NCBI GenBank assembly: GCA_039926025.1
Contig: JBDSXV010000111.1
Coordinates: 1-22,002, forward strand
Direction: 5' to 3'
DNA length: 22,002 bases
Source: Dokdonella_A sp039926025
GTDB lineage: Bacteria; Pseudomonadota; Gammaproteobacteria; Xanthomonadales; Rhodanobacteraceae
Below, piece after piece: positions 7,778 to 15,999 of this stretch; the stretch's first letter is position 1; each line of letters starts with the position of its first letter. Below the pieces are notes generated by a model that was not told the origin of the DNA, did not search any database, and was given only the letters and a program-made list of their open reading frames with translations. The translations under genes were made by a program, and so were the position numbers.

Positions 7778-9429
7778 TGGGTACGCAGATCAGCGATCTC
7801 GCTGGAAAGTCTGCGCGAGACGCGCCGCTGGTCGACGTCGCGCGATTGGTGGATGCGTACTACAGGGTGAGTCCCGATCCGGCGAATCCGGCGCAGCGTG
7901 TCGCGTTTGGCACCTCGGGTCATCGCGGATCGTCATTCGACGGCAGCTTCAACGAAGCCCACATCCTCGCGGTGAGTCAGGCAGTGAGCGAATATCGTGC
8001 GAAACAAGGCATCGACGGACCCTTGTTCATCGGCATCGATACGCATGCACTGTCGGTCCCCGCGTTCGAAACGGCGCTCGAAGTGCTGGCCGCAAACGGC
8101 GTCGAAGTGCGTATGGCTGGCAGTGGCGAGTTCACGCCCACGCCGGCGATCTCGCAGGCGATCCTCGTGCACAACCGTGGTCGCACCAGCGGACTTGCCG
8201 ACGGTATCGTCGTCACGCCCTCGCACAATCCGCCATCCGACGGCGGCTTCAAGTACAACCCGCCGAACGGCGGCCCGGCAGATACCAACATCACCGGCTG
8301 GATCCAGGATCGCTCCAATGCACTGCTCGCCGCGAGCTTGAGCGAGGTCAAACGCATTCCGTTCGAGCGCGCGCGAAACGCATCGACGACGCGCGATCAT
8401 GATTTTCTTGATGCGTACGTCGCCGATCTCGACCACGTCATCGACTTCGACGTGATCCGCACCTCAGGCGTGCGCATGGGCGTCGATCCGCTCGGTGGTG
8501 CGGGCGTGCACTACTGGGCGCGCATTGCAGAACGCTACAAGATCAATCTCGACGTGGTCAGCGAAGAAGTGGATCCGCAATTCAAGTTCATGACGCTCGA
8601 CTGGGACGGCAAGATTCGCATGGACCCGTCATCGTCGTATGCGATGCAGCGTCTGATCGGACTCAAGGATCGCTACGACATCGCGTTTGCCTGCGACACT
8701 GACCACGACCGCCATGGAATTGTCGCGCCCAGCACGGGTCTGCTGCCCGCGAACCACTATCTCAGCGTCGCGATCGACTATCTGTTTCGCCATCGAGCAC
8801 AATGGACTTCCGGCGCTGGCGTCGGCAAGACCGTGGTCAGCAGCGCCATGATCGATCGCGTGGCTGCAAGACTCGAACGGCGCCTGCTCGAAGTGCCAGT
8901 CGGCTTCAAGTGGTTTGCCGGCGGCCTGCTCGATGGTTCGCTCGGTTTCGGCTGCGAGGAGAGCGCGGGCGCATCGTTCCTACGCCGTGATGGCAGCGTG
9001 TGGACGACGGACAAGGACGGTATCGCAGCGGCGTTGCTCTCTGCCGAAATCACGGCCCGTGGCAACCGCGATCCCGGTCTCCTGTATCGAACGTTGTGCG
9101 AGGAGTTGGGGGAAGTTTTTTCGGACCGTCGCGAAGCGAAGGCCGACGCCGCTCAGAAGAAGACGTTGTCGAAGTTGTCGCCGGCGCAGATTACGAGCAA
9201 GACACTGGCAGGCGATGCGATCACTGACGTGCTCGACAAGGCCCCAGGAAATGATGCGTCGATTGGCGGTATCAAGGTATCCACGGACAGCGGCTGGTTT
9301 GCCGCGCGTCCATCCGGCACTGAAGACATATACAAGATCTACGCGGAGAGTTTTCGCAGCAAGGAGCATCTCCAGGCCATCCTGAAAGAAGCGCAGGGCA
9401 TCGTCGACCACGCGCTTGCACCAGGCTGA
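7777..9429 (+). CDS. pgm: phosphoglucomutase (alpha-D-glucose phosphate-specific)
   Basis: It interconverts glucose 6-phosphate and glucose 1-phosphate, connecting the pathway to glycogen, nucleotide-sugar and surface polysaccharide synthesis. The protein has 550 aa, close to E. coli Pgm (546). The catalytic phosphoserine is S149 in TPSHNPPSDGG, and the metal-binding loop is CDTDHDRHG with D307, D309 and D311. The C-terminal phosphate-binding loop RPSGTEDIYKIYAES is intact. The ATG at 7777 overlaps pgi by one base and has AGAGGA upstream within pgi. A 38-nt gap with its own ribosome site separates it from tkt, so it is still likely co-transcribed. Confidence 0.96.
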   Translation: MGTQISDLAGKSARDAPLVDVARLVDAYYRVSPDPANPAQRVAFGTSGHRGSSFDGSFNEAHILAVSQAVSEYRAKQGIDGPLFIGIDTHALSVPAFETALEVLAANGVEVRMAGSGEFTPTPAISQAILVHNRGRTSGLADGIVVTPSHNPPSDGGFKYNPPNGGPADTNITGWIQDRSNALLAASLSEVKRIPFERARNASTTRDHDFLDAYVADLDHVIDFDVIRTSGVRMGVDPLGGAGVHYWARIAERYKINLDVVSEEVDPQFKFMTLDWDGKIRMDPSSSYAMQRLIGLKDRYDIAFACDTDHDRHGIVAPSTGLLPANHYLSVAIDYLFRHRAQWTSGAGVGKTVVSSAMIDRVAARLERRLLEVPVGFKWFAGGLLDGSLGFGCEESAGASFLRRDGSVWTTDKDGIAAALLSAEITARGNRDPGLLYRTLCEELGEVFSDRREAKADAAQKKTLSKLSPAQITSKTLAGDAITDVLDKAPGNDASIGGIKVSTDSGWFAARPSGTEDIYKIYAESFRSKEHLQAILKEAQGIVDHALAPG

Positions 9430-9467
9430 TGCTGCCGCCCCTCGCATCGCCGTAAAGGAGTCACGCC

Positions 9468-11513
9468 ATGTCCGAATCACTCGACCAGCAATGCATCAAT
9501 ACGCTTAGATTCCTGTCGGTGGACATGGTGCAGAAAGCCGACAGCGGGCATCCGGGTTTGCCGCTGGGTGCTGCGCCAATGGCGTACACGCTTTGGTCGC
9601 GGTTTCTCAAACACAATCCGCGCAATCCGGCGTGGGCCGATCGTGATCGCTTCGTGCTCTCGGCCGGTCACGGCTCGGCCTTGCTCTACAGCCTGTTGCA
9701 CATGAGCGGCTACGACCTGTCGCTCGATGACATCAAGCAGTTTCGCCAGTGGGGCAGCAGGACGCCCGGACATCCCGAACGCGGCCACACGCCGGGTGTG
9801 GAAGTCACGACCGGGCCACTCGGTCAGGGATTTGCGAATGCGGTCGGCATGGCGATCGCCGAAGCGCAGCTGGCAGCGCGCTACAACCGCGAAGGTCATG
9901 TCGTCGTCGATCATCACACGTATGTGCTTGCAGGGGATGGCGATCTGATGGAAGGCGTGACGGCGGAAGCTGCGTCGCTTGCTGGACACCTGCAGCTGGG
10001 TAAATTGATCTGCCTGTATGACGACAATCTCGTCACGCTCGCAGGCGGAACGCCGATCACGTTCACCGAAGATCGCGCGGCGCGATTCGCCGCGTATGGC
10101 TGGCATGTCGTGCACGTCGCCAACGGCAATGATCTGGCGACGATCGATGCTGCGCTGGTAGCGGCACGTGCAGAAACCAGCAAGCCCTCGCTGATCCTGG
10201 TGCGCACGCATATCGGCTACGGCTCGCCGGAACAAGACAGTTTCAAGGCGCACGGCTCACCGCTCGGTGAAGAAGATGTGCGCAAGACCAAACAGAATCT
10301 TGGCTGGCCGGTCGATCCACCGTTCCTGATTCCCGACGACGCGCGTGCGCATCTGCGTGAGGCGGTCGCGCGCGGCGCTGACGACGAGCAGGCATGGGAC
10401 GCGCGCATGAAAGCCTATGCGCAGGCGTTTCCGGACCTCGCGGCGGAATTGCAGCGCAGCCTGGGCGGTGACTTGCCGCCCGGATGGGACGCAGACATCC
10501 CGACATTTCCCGCCGACGCGAAAGGCATTGCCACGCGCGATGCAGGTGGCAAGATACTGAATGCGATCGCGCGAAAGCTGCCGGCACTGACCGGCGGTTC
10601 TGCCGATCTCGATCCGTCGACCAAAACCGCGTTGAAGGACCTTGGTGATTTCAATCCGCTGCCCACAGCCGGTATCGACGAACAAGGTTCCGATGGCGGC
10701 GGCTGGAGTCCGGCCGGTCGCAACCTGCATTTCGGCGTGCGTGAGCACGCCATGGGCGCAATAGCGAACGGTATGGCGGCTCACGCTGGGGTGATTCCGT
10801 TCGGCGCGACCTTCCTGATTTTCTCCGACTACATGCGGCCGTCGATTCGACTCGCTGCGCTCATGGCGCTGCATGTGATCCATGTGTTCACGCATGACAG
10901 CGTTGCGGTTGGCGAAGACGGTCCGACGCACCAGCCGGTCGAACAGATCGCGAGCCTGCGCGCGATCCCGGGCCTCACCCTGATCCGCCCGGCCGATGCA
11001 AACGAAACAGCGGTCGCGTGGCGTATTGCGCTGGAGTCGCGCAGTCGGCCGGTGCTGCTCGCGCTGACACGCCAGGCAGTTCCGACACTCGATCGCACGC
11101 GTCTTGCCTCGGCCGACGGTGTGCGCAAAGGCGCCTACATGCTGAGTGATGCTGATGGCGCCGCACCGCAGCTGATTTTGATAGCGAGCGGTTCCGAAGT
11201 GGGCTTGATCCTCGCCGCGTCAGAGCGCTTGCGCGGTGAAGGCATACCAGTGCGCTGCGTTTCCATGCCGAGCTGGAACCTGTTCGATGCGCAGACGCCA
11301 GCCTATCGGGAGTTGGTGCTGCCCGTGAACGTGCGTGCGCGGCTTGCGGTAGAGGCGGGCAGTACGCAGGGCTGGCACCGCTACGTGGGCGATGCGGGCG
11401 ACGTGATCGGCATTGATCGCTTTGGCGCTTCAGCACCCGGAGATGTCGTCCTTCGTGAATACGGCTTCACCGTTGACCACGTTTGCGAACGGGCAAGAGC
11501 TCTGCTGGCTTGA
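9468..11513 (+). CDS. tkt: transketolase
   Basis: Transketolase moves two-carbon ketol units between sugar phosphates, using thiamine diphosphate and a divalent metal. At 681 aa it is slightly longer than E. coli TktA (663). The N-terminal SGHPGLPLGAAPMAY motif, the ThDP motif GDGDLMEG starting at G156 and ending in the YDDN region, and the catalytic glutamate E426 in FGVREHAMGAI are all visible, as is VGEDGPTHQPVEQ in the pyrimidine-binding domain. AAAGGAG at 9454-9460 sets the ATG at 9468. It is the last enzyme of the carbon operon; 74 nt follow before the FrnE-like gene, including a short GC-rich hairpin without a T-run. Together with tal it supplies the carbon-shuffling half of the pathway; rpe and rpiA are absent from this window. 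Confidence 0.97.
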   Translation: MSESLDQQCINTLRFLSVDMVQKADSGHPGLPLGAAPMAYTLWSRFLKHNPRNPAWADRDRFVLSAGHGSALLYSLLHMSGYDLSLDDIKQFRQWGSRTPGHPERGHTPGVEVTTGPLGQGFANAVGMAIAEAQLAARYNREGHVVVDHHTYVLAGDGDLMEGVTAEAASLAGHLQLGKLICLYDDNLVTLAGGTPITFTEDRAARFAAYGWHVVHVANGNDLATIDAALVAARAETSKPSLILVRTHIGYGSPEQDSFKAHGSPLGEEDVRKTKQNLGWPVDPPFLIPDDARAHLREAVARGADDEQAWDARMKAYAQAFPDLAAELQRSLGGDLPPGWDADIPTFPADAKGIATRDAGGKILNAIARKLPALTGGSADLDPSTKTALKDLGDFNPLPTAGIDEQGSDGGGWSPAGRNLHFGVREHAMGAIANGMAAHAGVIPFGATFLIFSDYMRPSIRLAALMALHVIHVFTHDSVAVGEDGPTHQPVEQIASLRAIPGLTLIRPADANETAVAWRIALESRSRPVLLALTRQAVPTLDRTRLASADGVRKGAYMLSDADGAAPQLILIASGSEVGLILAASERLRGEGIPVRCVSMPSWNLFDAQTPAYRELVLPVNVRARLAVEAGSTQGWHRYVGDAGDVIGIDRFGASAPGDVVLREYGFTVDHVCERARALLA

Positions 11514-11545
11514 GCCCTTCGCCAATGGCCCCCATCTGACCCAGC

Positions 11546-11568
11546 AGGAGCGGCCTTCTGCGGGCCGC
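11546..11568. repeat. short GC hairpin, possibly a decayed GGAGCGGC element
   Basis: GCGGCC at 11550-11555 pairs with GGCCGC at 11563-11568 across a 7-nt loop. The left side reads GCAGGAGCGGCC, similar to the outer arm of the larger hairpin element at 1197. There is no T-run downstream, so I do not call it a terminator. It sits just upstream of the FrnE-like gene start and might modestly weaken readthrough or translation. Relationship to the element family is only a possibility. Confidence 0.4.
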
Positions 11569-11587
11569 ACAAGCAATGAGGTTTGCC

Positions 11588-12286
11588 GTGTCCGCTGCCA
11601 ATCAAGCTGTCCCGAGTGAGGCGATATCTTCACCGTCCGTTCCAATCCGCATCGATTTCGTTTCCGACGTTTCCTGTCCGTGGTGTGCGATTGGCTTGAA
11701 GTCGCTCGAGCAGGCAATTGGCCGTCTTGGCAACAGAGTCGCTGTCGACCTGCATTTCCAGCCGTTCGAGCTAAATCCGCAGATGCCACCTGAAGGCGAG
11801 GACACCACCGAACACCTGGTGAAGAAATACGGCACGACGCCGGAACAGCTGGCGCGGAACCGCGAGGCGATTCGCGCGCGCGGCGCCGAGCTGGGTTTCG
11901 TGTTCAATCAGCGTACGCGTGTCTACAACACCTTCGATGCGCATCGTTTGCTGCACTGGGCCGCGACCGAAAGCCATGAACAGGAACGCGCTCTCAAACA
12001 CGCGCTGCTGCTCGCGTATTTCACCGACGATGCCGATGTTTCATCGACCGACGTGCTGGTGCGCGCGGCCGAATCTGCTGGCCTTGGTGCAACGCGTGCG
12101 CGGCAGATCCTTGCATCGGACGAATATGCCGACGAAGTGCGCGAGCAGGAGCGTTTCTATATGGATCTTGGCATCCATTCGGTACCCGCCGTGATCATCA
12201 ACGATCGCCATATGATTTCGGGTGGGCAGCCAGCCGAAGTGTTCGAGTCAGCGTTGCGGCGAGTTGCGGAGAGGGGGACGAATTAG
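11588..12286 (+). CDS. DsbA-family oxidoreductase (FrnE-like)
   Basis: This 232-aa thioredoxin-fold protein belongs to the DsbA/FrnE group of cytoplasmic disulfide oxidoreductases/isomerases. The redox motif CPWC is at residues 30-33 following IDFVSDVS, the helical insertion fills the middle, and the cis-proline loop is in HSVPAVIIN near the C-terminus, followed by ISGGQPAEVFESAL as in FrnE. There is no hydrophobic signal peptide, so it should stay in the cytoplasm. I chose GTG at 11588 because TGAGG at 11577-11581 lies 6 nt upstream; an in-frame ATG at 11576 would add four residues but has no ribosome site. It follows tkt by 74 nt and converges with pgl, only 23 bp away and with no obvious terminator in between. 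Its substrate is unknown. Confidence 0.88.
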   Translation: MSAANQAVPSEAISSPSVPIRIDFVSDVSCPWCAIGLKSLEQAIGRLGNRVAVDLHFQPFELNPQMPPEGEDTTEHLVKKYGTTPEQLARNREAIRARGAELGFVFNQRTRVYNTFDAHRLLHWAATESHEQERALKHALLLAYFTDDADVSSTDVLVRAAESAGLGATRARQILASDEYADEVREQERFYMDLGIHSVPAVIINDRHMISGGQPAEVFESALRRVAERGTN

Positions 12287-12309
12287 CGTATCCATTCGCG
12301 GACTACCAG

Positions 12310-13098
12310 TCAGCCAAGCTCGTCACTGTCCCCGCGATCCGCCCATTGCCGGGGCGGCGAGTGAACGGGGTTCGTTGCCGGCCCCAGCAATCCCGCTTCC
12401 ACCAGAACGTCGATGCCTGTCGCCGGCCGGATTGCACGCGCGGGAATATCCTCTCCTGCGCGCCAGCGCGCGATTGCCACATGCTTGGATTCGCCTTCGA
12501 CGAGAAACAGCACCGCGTGCGCGCGCGCCAGCCGAGCTGCGCTCAGTGTGACGCGTTGCGCGGGTGGCTTCGGCGCATCCTGCACAGCCAGCGTGTCCGG
12601 CGCGTCTGTCTCCACGCCCCAATTGTGGTCGGGAAACAGGCTGGCGGTGTGTCCGTCTTCCCCGAGACCGAGGATGACGAGATCGAAGTCGCCGATCTGG
12701 AGCAGCGTGTCCGCGTAAGCGCGCGCCCCGGCGTCCGCTCCGAGTTCCGCCGGAATCGCGTGAATGCACTCGCGCGGTATCGCGACATGATCAAGCCACG
12801 CGTCACGGGCCATCCGGCTGTTGCGCTCAGGATCATCGATCGACAAGCAGCGCTCATCGCCGAAAAAGACCTGCCATCGCGACCAGTCCGTATCGGCGTC
12901 GCGCAAGGACAAATACGTGCGGCGTGGCGTGCTGCCACCGCCGAGCGTGATGCGAAAGCTGCCACGCGCCGCAATGGCCTCAGCTGCGGCTGCCAGAATG
13001 CGTTCGCGCGCAATGCGCTGCATGCCACGCGTGTCAGCCACTGGAAGCCAGCGCACTTGCTGCTCGCCCAATGGGTTCATGACGTTGATCACGCTCAT
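12310..13098 (-). CDS. pgl: 6-phosphogluconolactonase
   Basis: It hydrolyses 6-phosphogluconolactone made by Zwf to 6-phosphogluconate. The 262-aa protein has the NagB/Pgl fold (DevB type): GGGSTP at 53-58 for phosphate binding, GDER at 80-83, and the family signature GLGEDGHTASLFP at 144-156 with the catalytic histidine. The start chosen is the ATG at 13098, which overlaps the gnd stop in ATGA; the frame is open much further upstream, but only as antiphase to gnd. It is the last gene of the minus-strand run and converges with the FrnE-like gene. Placing pgl after gnd on one strand and zwf on the other splits the oxidative branch over two transcripts. Confidence 0.95.
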   Translation of the reverse strand: MSVINVMNPLGEQQVRWLPVADTRGMQRIARERILAAAAEAIAARGSFRITLGGGSTPRRTYLSLRDADTDWSRWQVFFGDERCLSIDDPERNSRMARDAWLDHVAIPRECIHAIPAELGADAGARAYADTLLQIGDFDLVILGLGEDGHTASLFPDHNWGVETDAPDTLAVQDAPKPPAQRVTLSAARLARAHAVLFLVEGESKHVAIARWRAGEDIPARAIRPATGIDVLVEAGLLGPATNPVHSPPRQWADRGDSDELG

Positions 13099-14000
13099 TC
13101 CGCCTTGACCGCATGGCCGCCGAACTCGTTGCGCATCGAAGCGATCAGCTTGGACGAGAACGATTCGGTATCGCGCGACCGCAGGCGCTCGATCAGGGAC
13201 GCGGTGATCACCGGCGCTGGTACATCGAGGTCGATGGCCTCGCTCACGGTCCAGCGACCTTCGCCCGAATCGGCGACGAACGGCGCGATGCCGGCCATCG
13301 TCGGATTCTTGCCGAGCGCATCCGCGGTCAGATCGAGCAACCATGAACGCACGACGCTGCCGGTGCGCCAGATTTCGGCGACCTGGTGCAGATCGACTGC
13401 GAAATCCTTCTTGTGTTCGAGAATTGAAAAACCCTCGGCATACGACTGCATCAAGCCGTACTCGACCCCGTTGTGGACCATTTTCGTGAAATGGCCGGAG
13501 CCGACCGGACCGACATGGCCCCAGCCTTTGTCTTTCGCCGGCGCCAGCGTTTCGAAGATTGGTCGCAGACGTTCGACCGCATCGTCGTCGCCGCCAATCA
13601 TCATGCTGTAGCCCTCCGCCAGCCCCCAGACACCGCCGCTGGTCCCGCAGTCGACGTAGTGGATGCTCTTGTCGGCGCAACGTTTCGCGCGCTCGAGCGT
13701 ATCCTTGTAGTTGGAGTTTCCGCCATCGATGATCGTGTCACCCGGCGACAGCACTTTCAGCAATGAGTCGACGGTACCGCTGGTGATATCGCCAGCGGGA
13801 ACCATCATCCATAGCGCGCGCGGTGCGGCGAGCTTGCCGACCAGTGCTTCCAGTGTCGTGGCGGATTCTGCACCATTCTCCTCGATCGCTTTGCGCGCTT
13901 CCGTTTTCGGATCGAAGCCGACGACGCGGTGGCCGCCGCGCACGAGTCTTTGTGCCATGTTGGCGCCCATGCGGCCGAGGCCGATCATGCCCATGTCCAT
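13095..14000 (-). CDS. gnd: 6-phosphogluconate dehydrogenase, decarboxylating (short type)
   Basis: It oxidises and decarboxylates 6-phosphogluconate to ribulose 5-phosphate. At 301 aa this is the short bacterial form (GndA/YqeC-like), not the 468-aa E. coli type. The Rossmann motif GLGRMG is at 7-12, and the second beta strand ends in acidic D30 (VVGFD), which in this fold usually favours NAD+ over NADP+. DGGNS is at 92-96, SGGVWG at 121-126, and the catalytic pair K173 and E180 lies in KMVHNGVEYG. The frame is open further upstream, but GGAG (plus-strand complement 14008-14011) sits 7 nt before the ATG at 14000, which decides the start. It lies 71 bp after the GH144-like gene and overlaps pgl by 4 nt. 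Confidence 0.95.
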   Translation of the reverse strand: MDMGMIGLGRMGANMAQRLVRGGHRVVGFDPKTEARKAIEENGAESATTLEALVGKLAAPRALWMMVPAGDITSGTVDSLLKVLSPGDTIIDGGNSNYKDTLERAKRCADKSIHYVDCGTSGGVWGLAEGYSMMIGGDDDAVERLRPIFETLAPAKDKGWGHVGPVGSGHFTKMVHNGVEYGLMQSYAEGFSILEHKKDFAVDLHQVAEIWRTGSVVRSWLLDLTADALGKNPTMAGIAPFVADSGEGRWTVSEAIDLDVPAPVITASLIERLRSRDTESFSSKLIASMRNEFGGHAVKAE

Positions 14001-14071
14001 TTTTTTGCTCCGAAAGGATTGAGTGACGATCGCTTGAAAGCCTGTATGCCAGCGTACGGCTCCTGGTCGGG

Positions 14072-15370
14072 TTACAGCCCGCGTCCCGTGAAGCCCGCTC
14101 GTTGCAGGCCCGCAAGGATCGGCGGACAACGACGCATCATGCGCCACGGGATGCCGCTGCGGTGATTCTCGATCATCAACACGATGGGGCCGAGATTCAA
14201 ACCGTAGTGCCAGCGTGAAATCCAGCCCGCTGCCGAGCCGCCATCATAAATCGGGTTGAATGTCGCCTTGAATCCGTAACGATGCGGATCGTGCAACTGC
14301 AGCCTATGGGCGAGGTGATGAATCGTCGGTAAAACGATCTGCGGTGCGAACGGCAGCGAGGCGACCACGGCCCACGGCGAGAGCGTGCCATCGTCGATTC
14401 CGAACGGAGCACCACGTCCCTTGTAGTCGTAGAAGCGACGCTTGATACCATCGATCCAGCGCACGTCAGGGCCAGGCCCGTCGCTGGCGGTAATTCCCCA
14501 GGCGTTGTGCGAATAGCCCTTGAAGCCGAGCGGATTGTCAATGGCGTAGCGCTGCTGCACCAGCGTGGCGCGGCGGCTGTTCTCGAAATAGTCGATACCC
14601 TTGCTGCGCAGGAATTGGTCCTGGATTCCGCGAAAGTCTATCCATGCATGCGACAGCTGGTGCGTGAACAGGGGGCCGCAGTAGAGATAGTCGAGGTCGT
14701 AGCAGTGTTTCCACTCATACGTCGTTGTCCATGCCGCGTACGCTTCGCTCGACAACGCGTGGGTCGGCGATCCCAGGGCGAGTACGTAGAGCAACAAGGC
14801 TTCGTCGAAGCCCTTCCAGCGGTAGCGGATGAATCCGCTTTCCGGTCGCCAGCCATGACGGATCGTGCTGCCACCTGACTGCATCCACGGCCAGTCCACG
14901 CGGCGATAGAGCTCTTCCGCTGTTTCGCGAATTTCTCGCTGCTCGGGCGTGTCGGCATCGAAGTAGGACGCAGCCGCGAGCATGCCCGCAATCAGGAACG
15001 CGCTGTCGATACTGGACAACTCCGACTTCCATGCACGGTGTCCGTCGCGCATGTCGAGGAAGTGGTAGTAGAAACCGCGATGGCCCGTGGCATCCGCTTG
15101 AGTGCCCTGCGCGCTGTCACGGAAGAAGCGCAAGGTCGCGAGCGTGCGCGCTATTGCGGCCTGTTCGGTCATCCAGCCATTCTCGATCGCGACCGGATAA
15201 CAGGTCAGTGCCAGACCGGTTGCGGCGATGCTGGCTGGCCAGTTCGGTGCCGTCTTGTCGGCCACCAGCCCGTTGAGCGGATTCGTCTCATGCTCGAAAT
15301 AGGCGAACGCTCTGCGTTGCACGTCGCGCAGCAGGCGCTCTTCGCTCGATGTCGATAGCTTGCCGCGCAT
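14072..15370 (-). CDS. glycoamylase-domain / GH144-like protein
   Basis: This 432-aa protein matches the glycoamylase-like family (Pfam Glycoamylase, GH144), whose characterised members are endo-beta-1,2-glucanases. Recognisable blocks are the start of the helical barrel (AFAYFEHETNPLNGLVADKT), GFYYHFLDM in the first third, YEWKHCYDLDYLYCGPLFTH in the middle, the GYSHNAWGITASDGPGP segment, and the diagnostic C-terminal GPIVLMIENHRSGIPW. Most characterised members are exported or lipoproteins, but the N-terminus here (MRGKLSTSSEERLL) is hydrophilic with no signal peptide or lipobox. No good ribosome site precedes the ATG, so the start is uncertain. It sits between an unknown membrane protein and gnd, facing the same way. 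Family call is good; substrate is inferred. Confidence 0.82.
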   Translation of the reverse strand: MRGKLSTSSEERLLRDVQRRAFAYFEHETNPLNGLVADKTAPNWPASIAATGLALTCYPVAIENGWMTEQAAIARTLATLRFFRDSAQGTQADATGHRGFYYHFLDMRDGHRAWKSELSSIDSAFLIAGMLAAASYFDADTPEQREIRETAEELYRRVDWPWMQSGGSTIRHGWRPESGFIRYRWKGFDEALLLYVLALGSPTHALSSEAYAAWTTTYEWKHCYDLDYLYCGPLFTHQLSHAWIDFRGIQDQFLRSKGIDYFENSRRATLVQQRYAIDNPLGFKGYSHNAWGITASDGPGPDVRWIDGIKRRFYDYKGRGAPFGIDDGTLSPWAVVASLPFAPQIVLPTIHHLAHRLQLHDPHRYGFKATFNPIYDGGSAAGWISRWHYGLNLGPIVLMIENHRSGIPWRMMRRCPPILAGLQRAGFTGRGL

Positions 15371-15423
15371 TGCTGGATTCGATGGGCGACGCAGTGCCGT
15401 TCAGGCTGCGAGACAGGTCGCAA

Positions 15424-15870
15424 TCATTCGCGCGAGCTTGCGTCGCCGATCCACATCCCGGCGCCCGCACAGACGATGGCAATGGCGATCATCAAAAGGT
15501 TCCAGCCGCGCAGGTTTGTCCAGGCGATGTCGAGCGCCATGGCAGGCTCCATACGCAACAGCGCTACCCGCATTGGCAAGCCGAGCATGGATGCGATTTG
15601 CGCGACCGCTTGCAGGTAGAACGAATACAGCGCCGCAAGCGCGACGCAGAAGATGGCGATCACCGTACCCGACCGTCGAGCCGCATAACCGTGCGCTCGC
15701 AGTGACCAGACAACGAACAGCGCGACGACGAACGCGAATGCGGCAAGATCGCGGCGACTGTAGAGCGACAGCATGCACCAGATCGCGCCGCCAGCAAGCG
15801 CACACATCAGCGCGGTTGCGATGCCGATCGCGCGTGGGCGTGTTGATGGGGTCGCGATCATGCCTTGCAT
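15424..15870 (-). CDS. four-helix membrane protein of unknown function
   Basis: I do not recognise this family. The 148-aa protein has four hydrophobic segments: IGIATALMCALAGGAIWCML, DLAAFAFVVALFVVWSL, TVIAIFCVALAALYSFYL and LLMIAIAIVCAGAGMWIG, joined by short loops with arginines, so it is almost certainly an inner-membrane protein. A short N-terminal tail with several threonines and arginines precedes helix 1. The ATG at 15870 is preferred; an in-frame GTG at 15972 would add 34 residues with little family character and no ribosome site, and another ATG lies at 15861. It is 53 bp upstream of the GH144-like gene and downstream of the GNAT gene, suggesting but not proving co-transcription. 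Confidence 0.65.
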   Translation of the reverse strand: MQGMIATPSTRPRAIGIATALMCALAGGAIWCMLSLYSRRDLAAFAFVVALFVVWSLRAHGYAARRSGTVIAIFCVALAALYSFYLQAVAQIASMLGLPMRVALLRMEPAMALDIAWTNLRGWNLLMIAIAIVCAGAGMWIGDASSRE

Positions 15871-15999
15871 TCCCGAGCTGAACGGCGCGCCCGCAACAGA
15901 CGCGCAATGCTCGATGATAGCGGTCGCAAGCTCCACGTGGTACGCAGTCGATGAAACGTTTCGTGCGGGCACAGCGACAACCGTCGTGCGTGGAGCGAC

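Noticed and set aside
12346..13611. 421-aa plus-strand frame opposite pgl and gnd
   Set aside because: It is a shadow of well-identified genes on the other strand, with a compositionally biased translation and no motif.
12310..13680. 456-aa version of Pgl with a long N-terminal extension
   Set aside because: The extension runs antiphase through gnd and is arginine-rich with no homology; the true start is the ATG overlapping the gnd stop.
13095..14147. 350-aa version of Gnd
   Set aside because: The extra 49 residues lack family character and run into the GH144-like gene; GGAG before the ATG at 14000 fixes the start.
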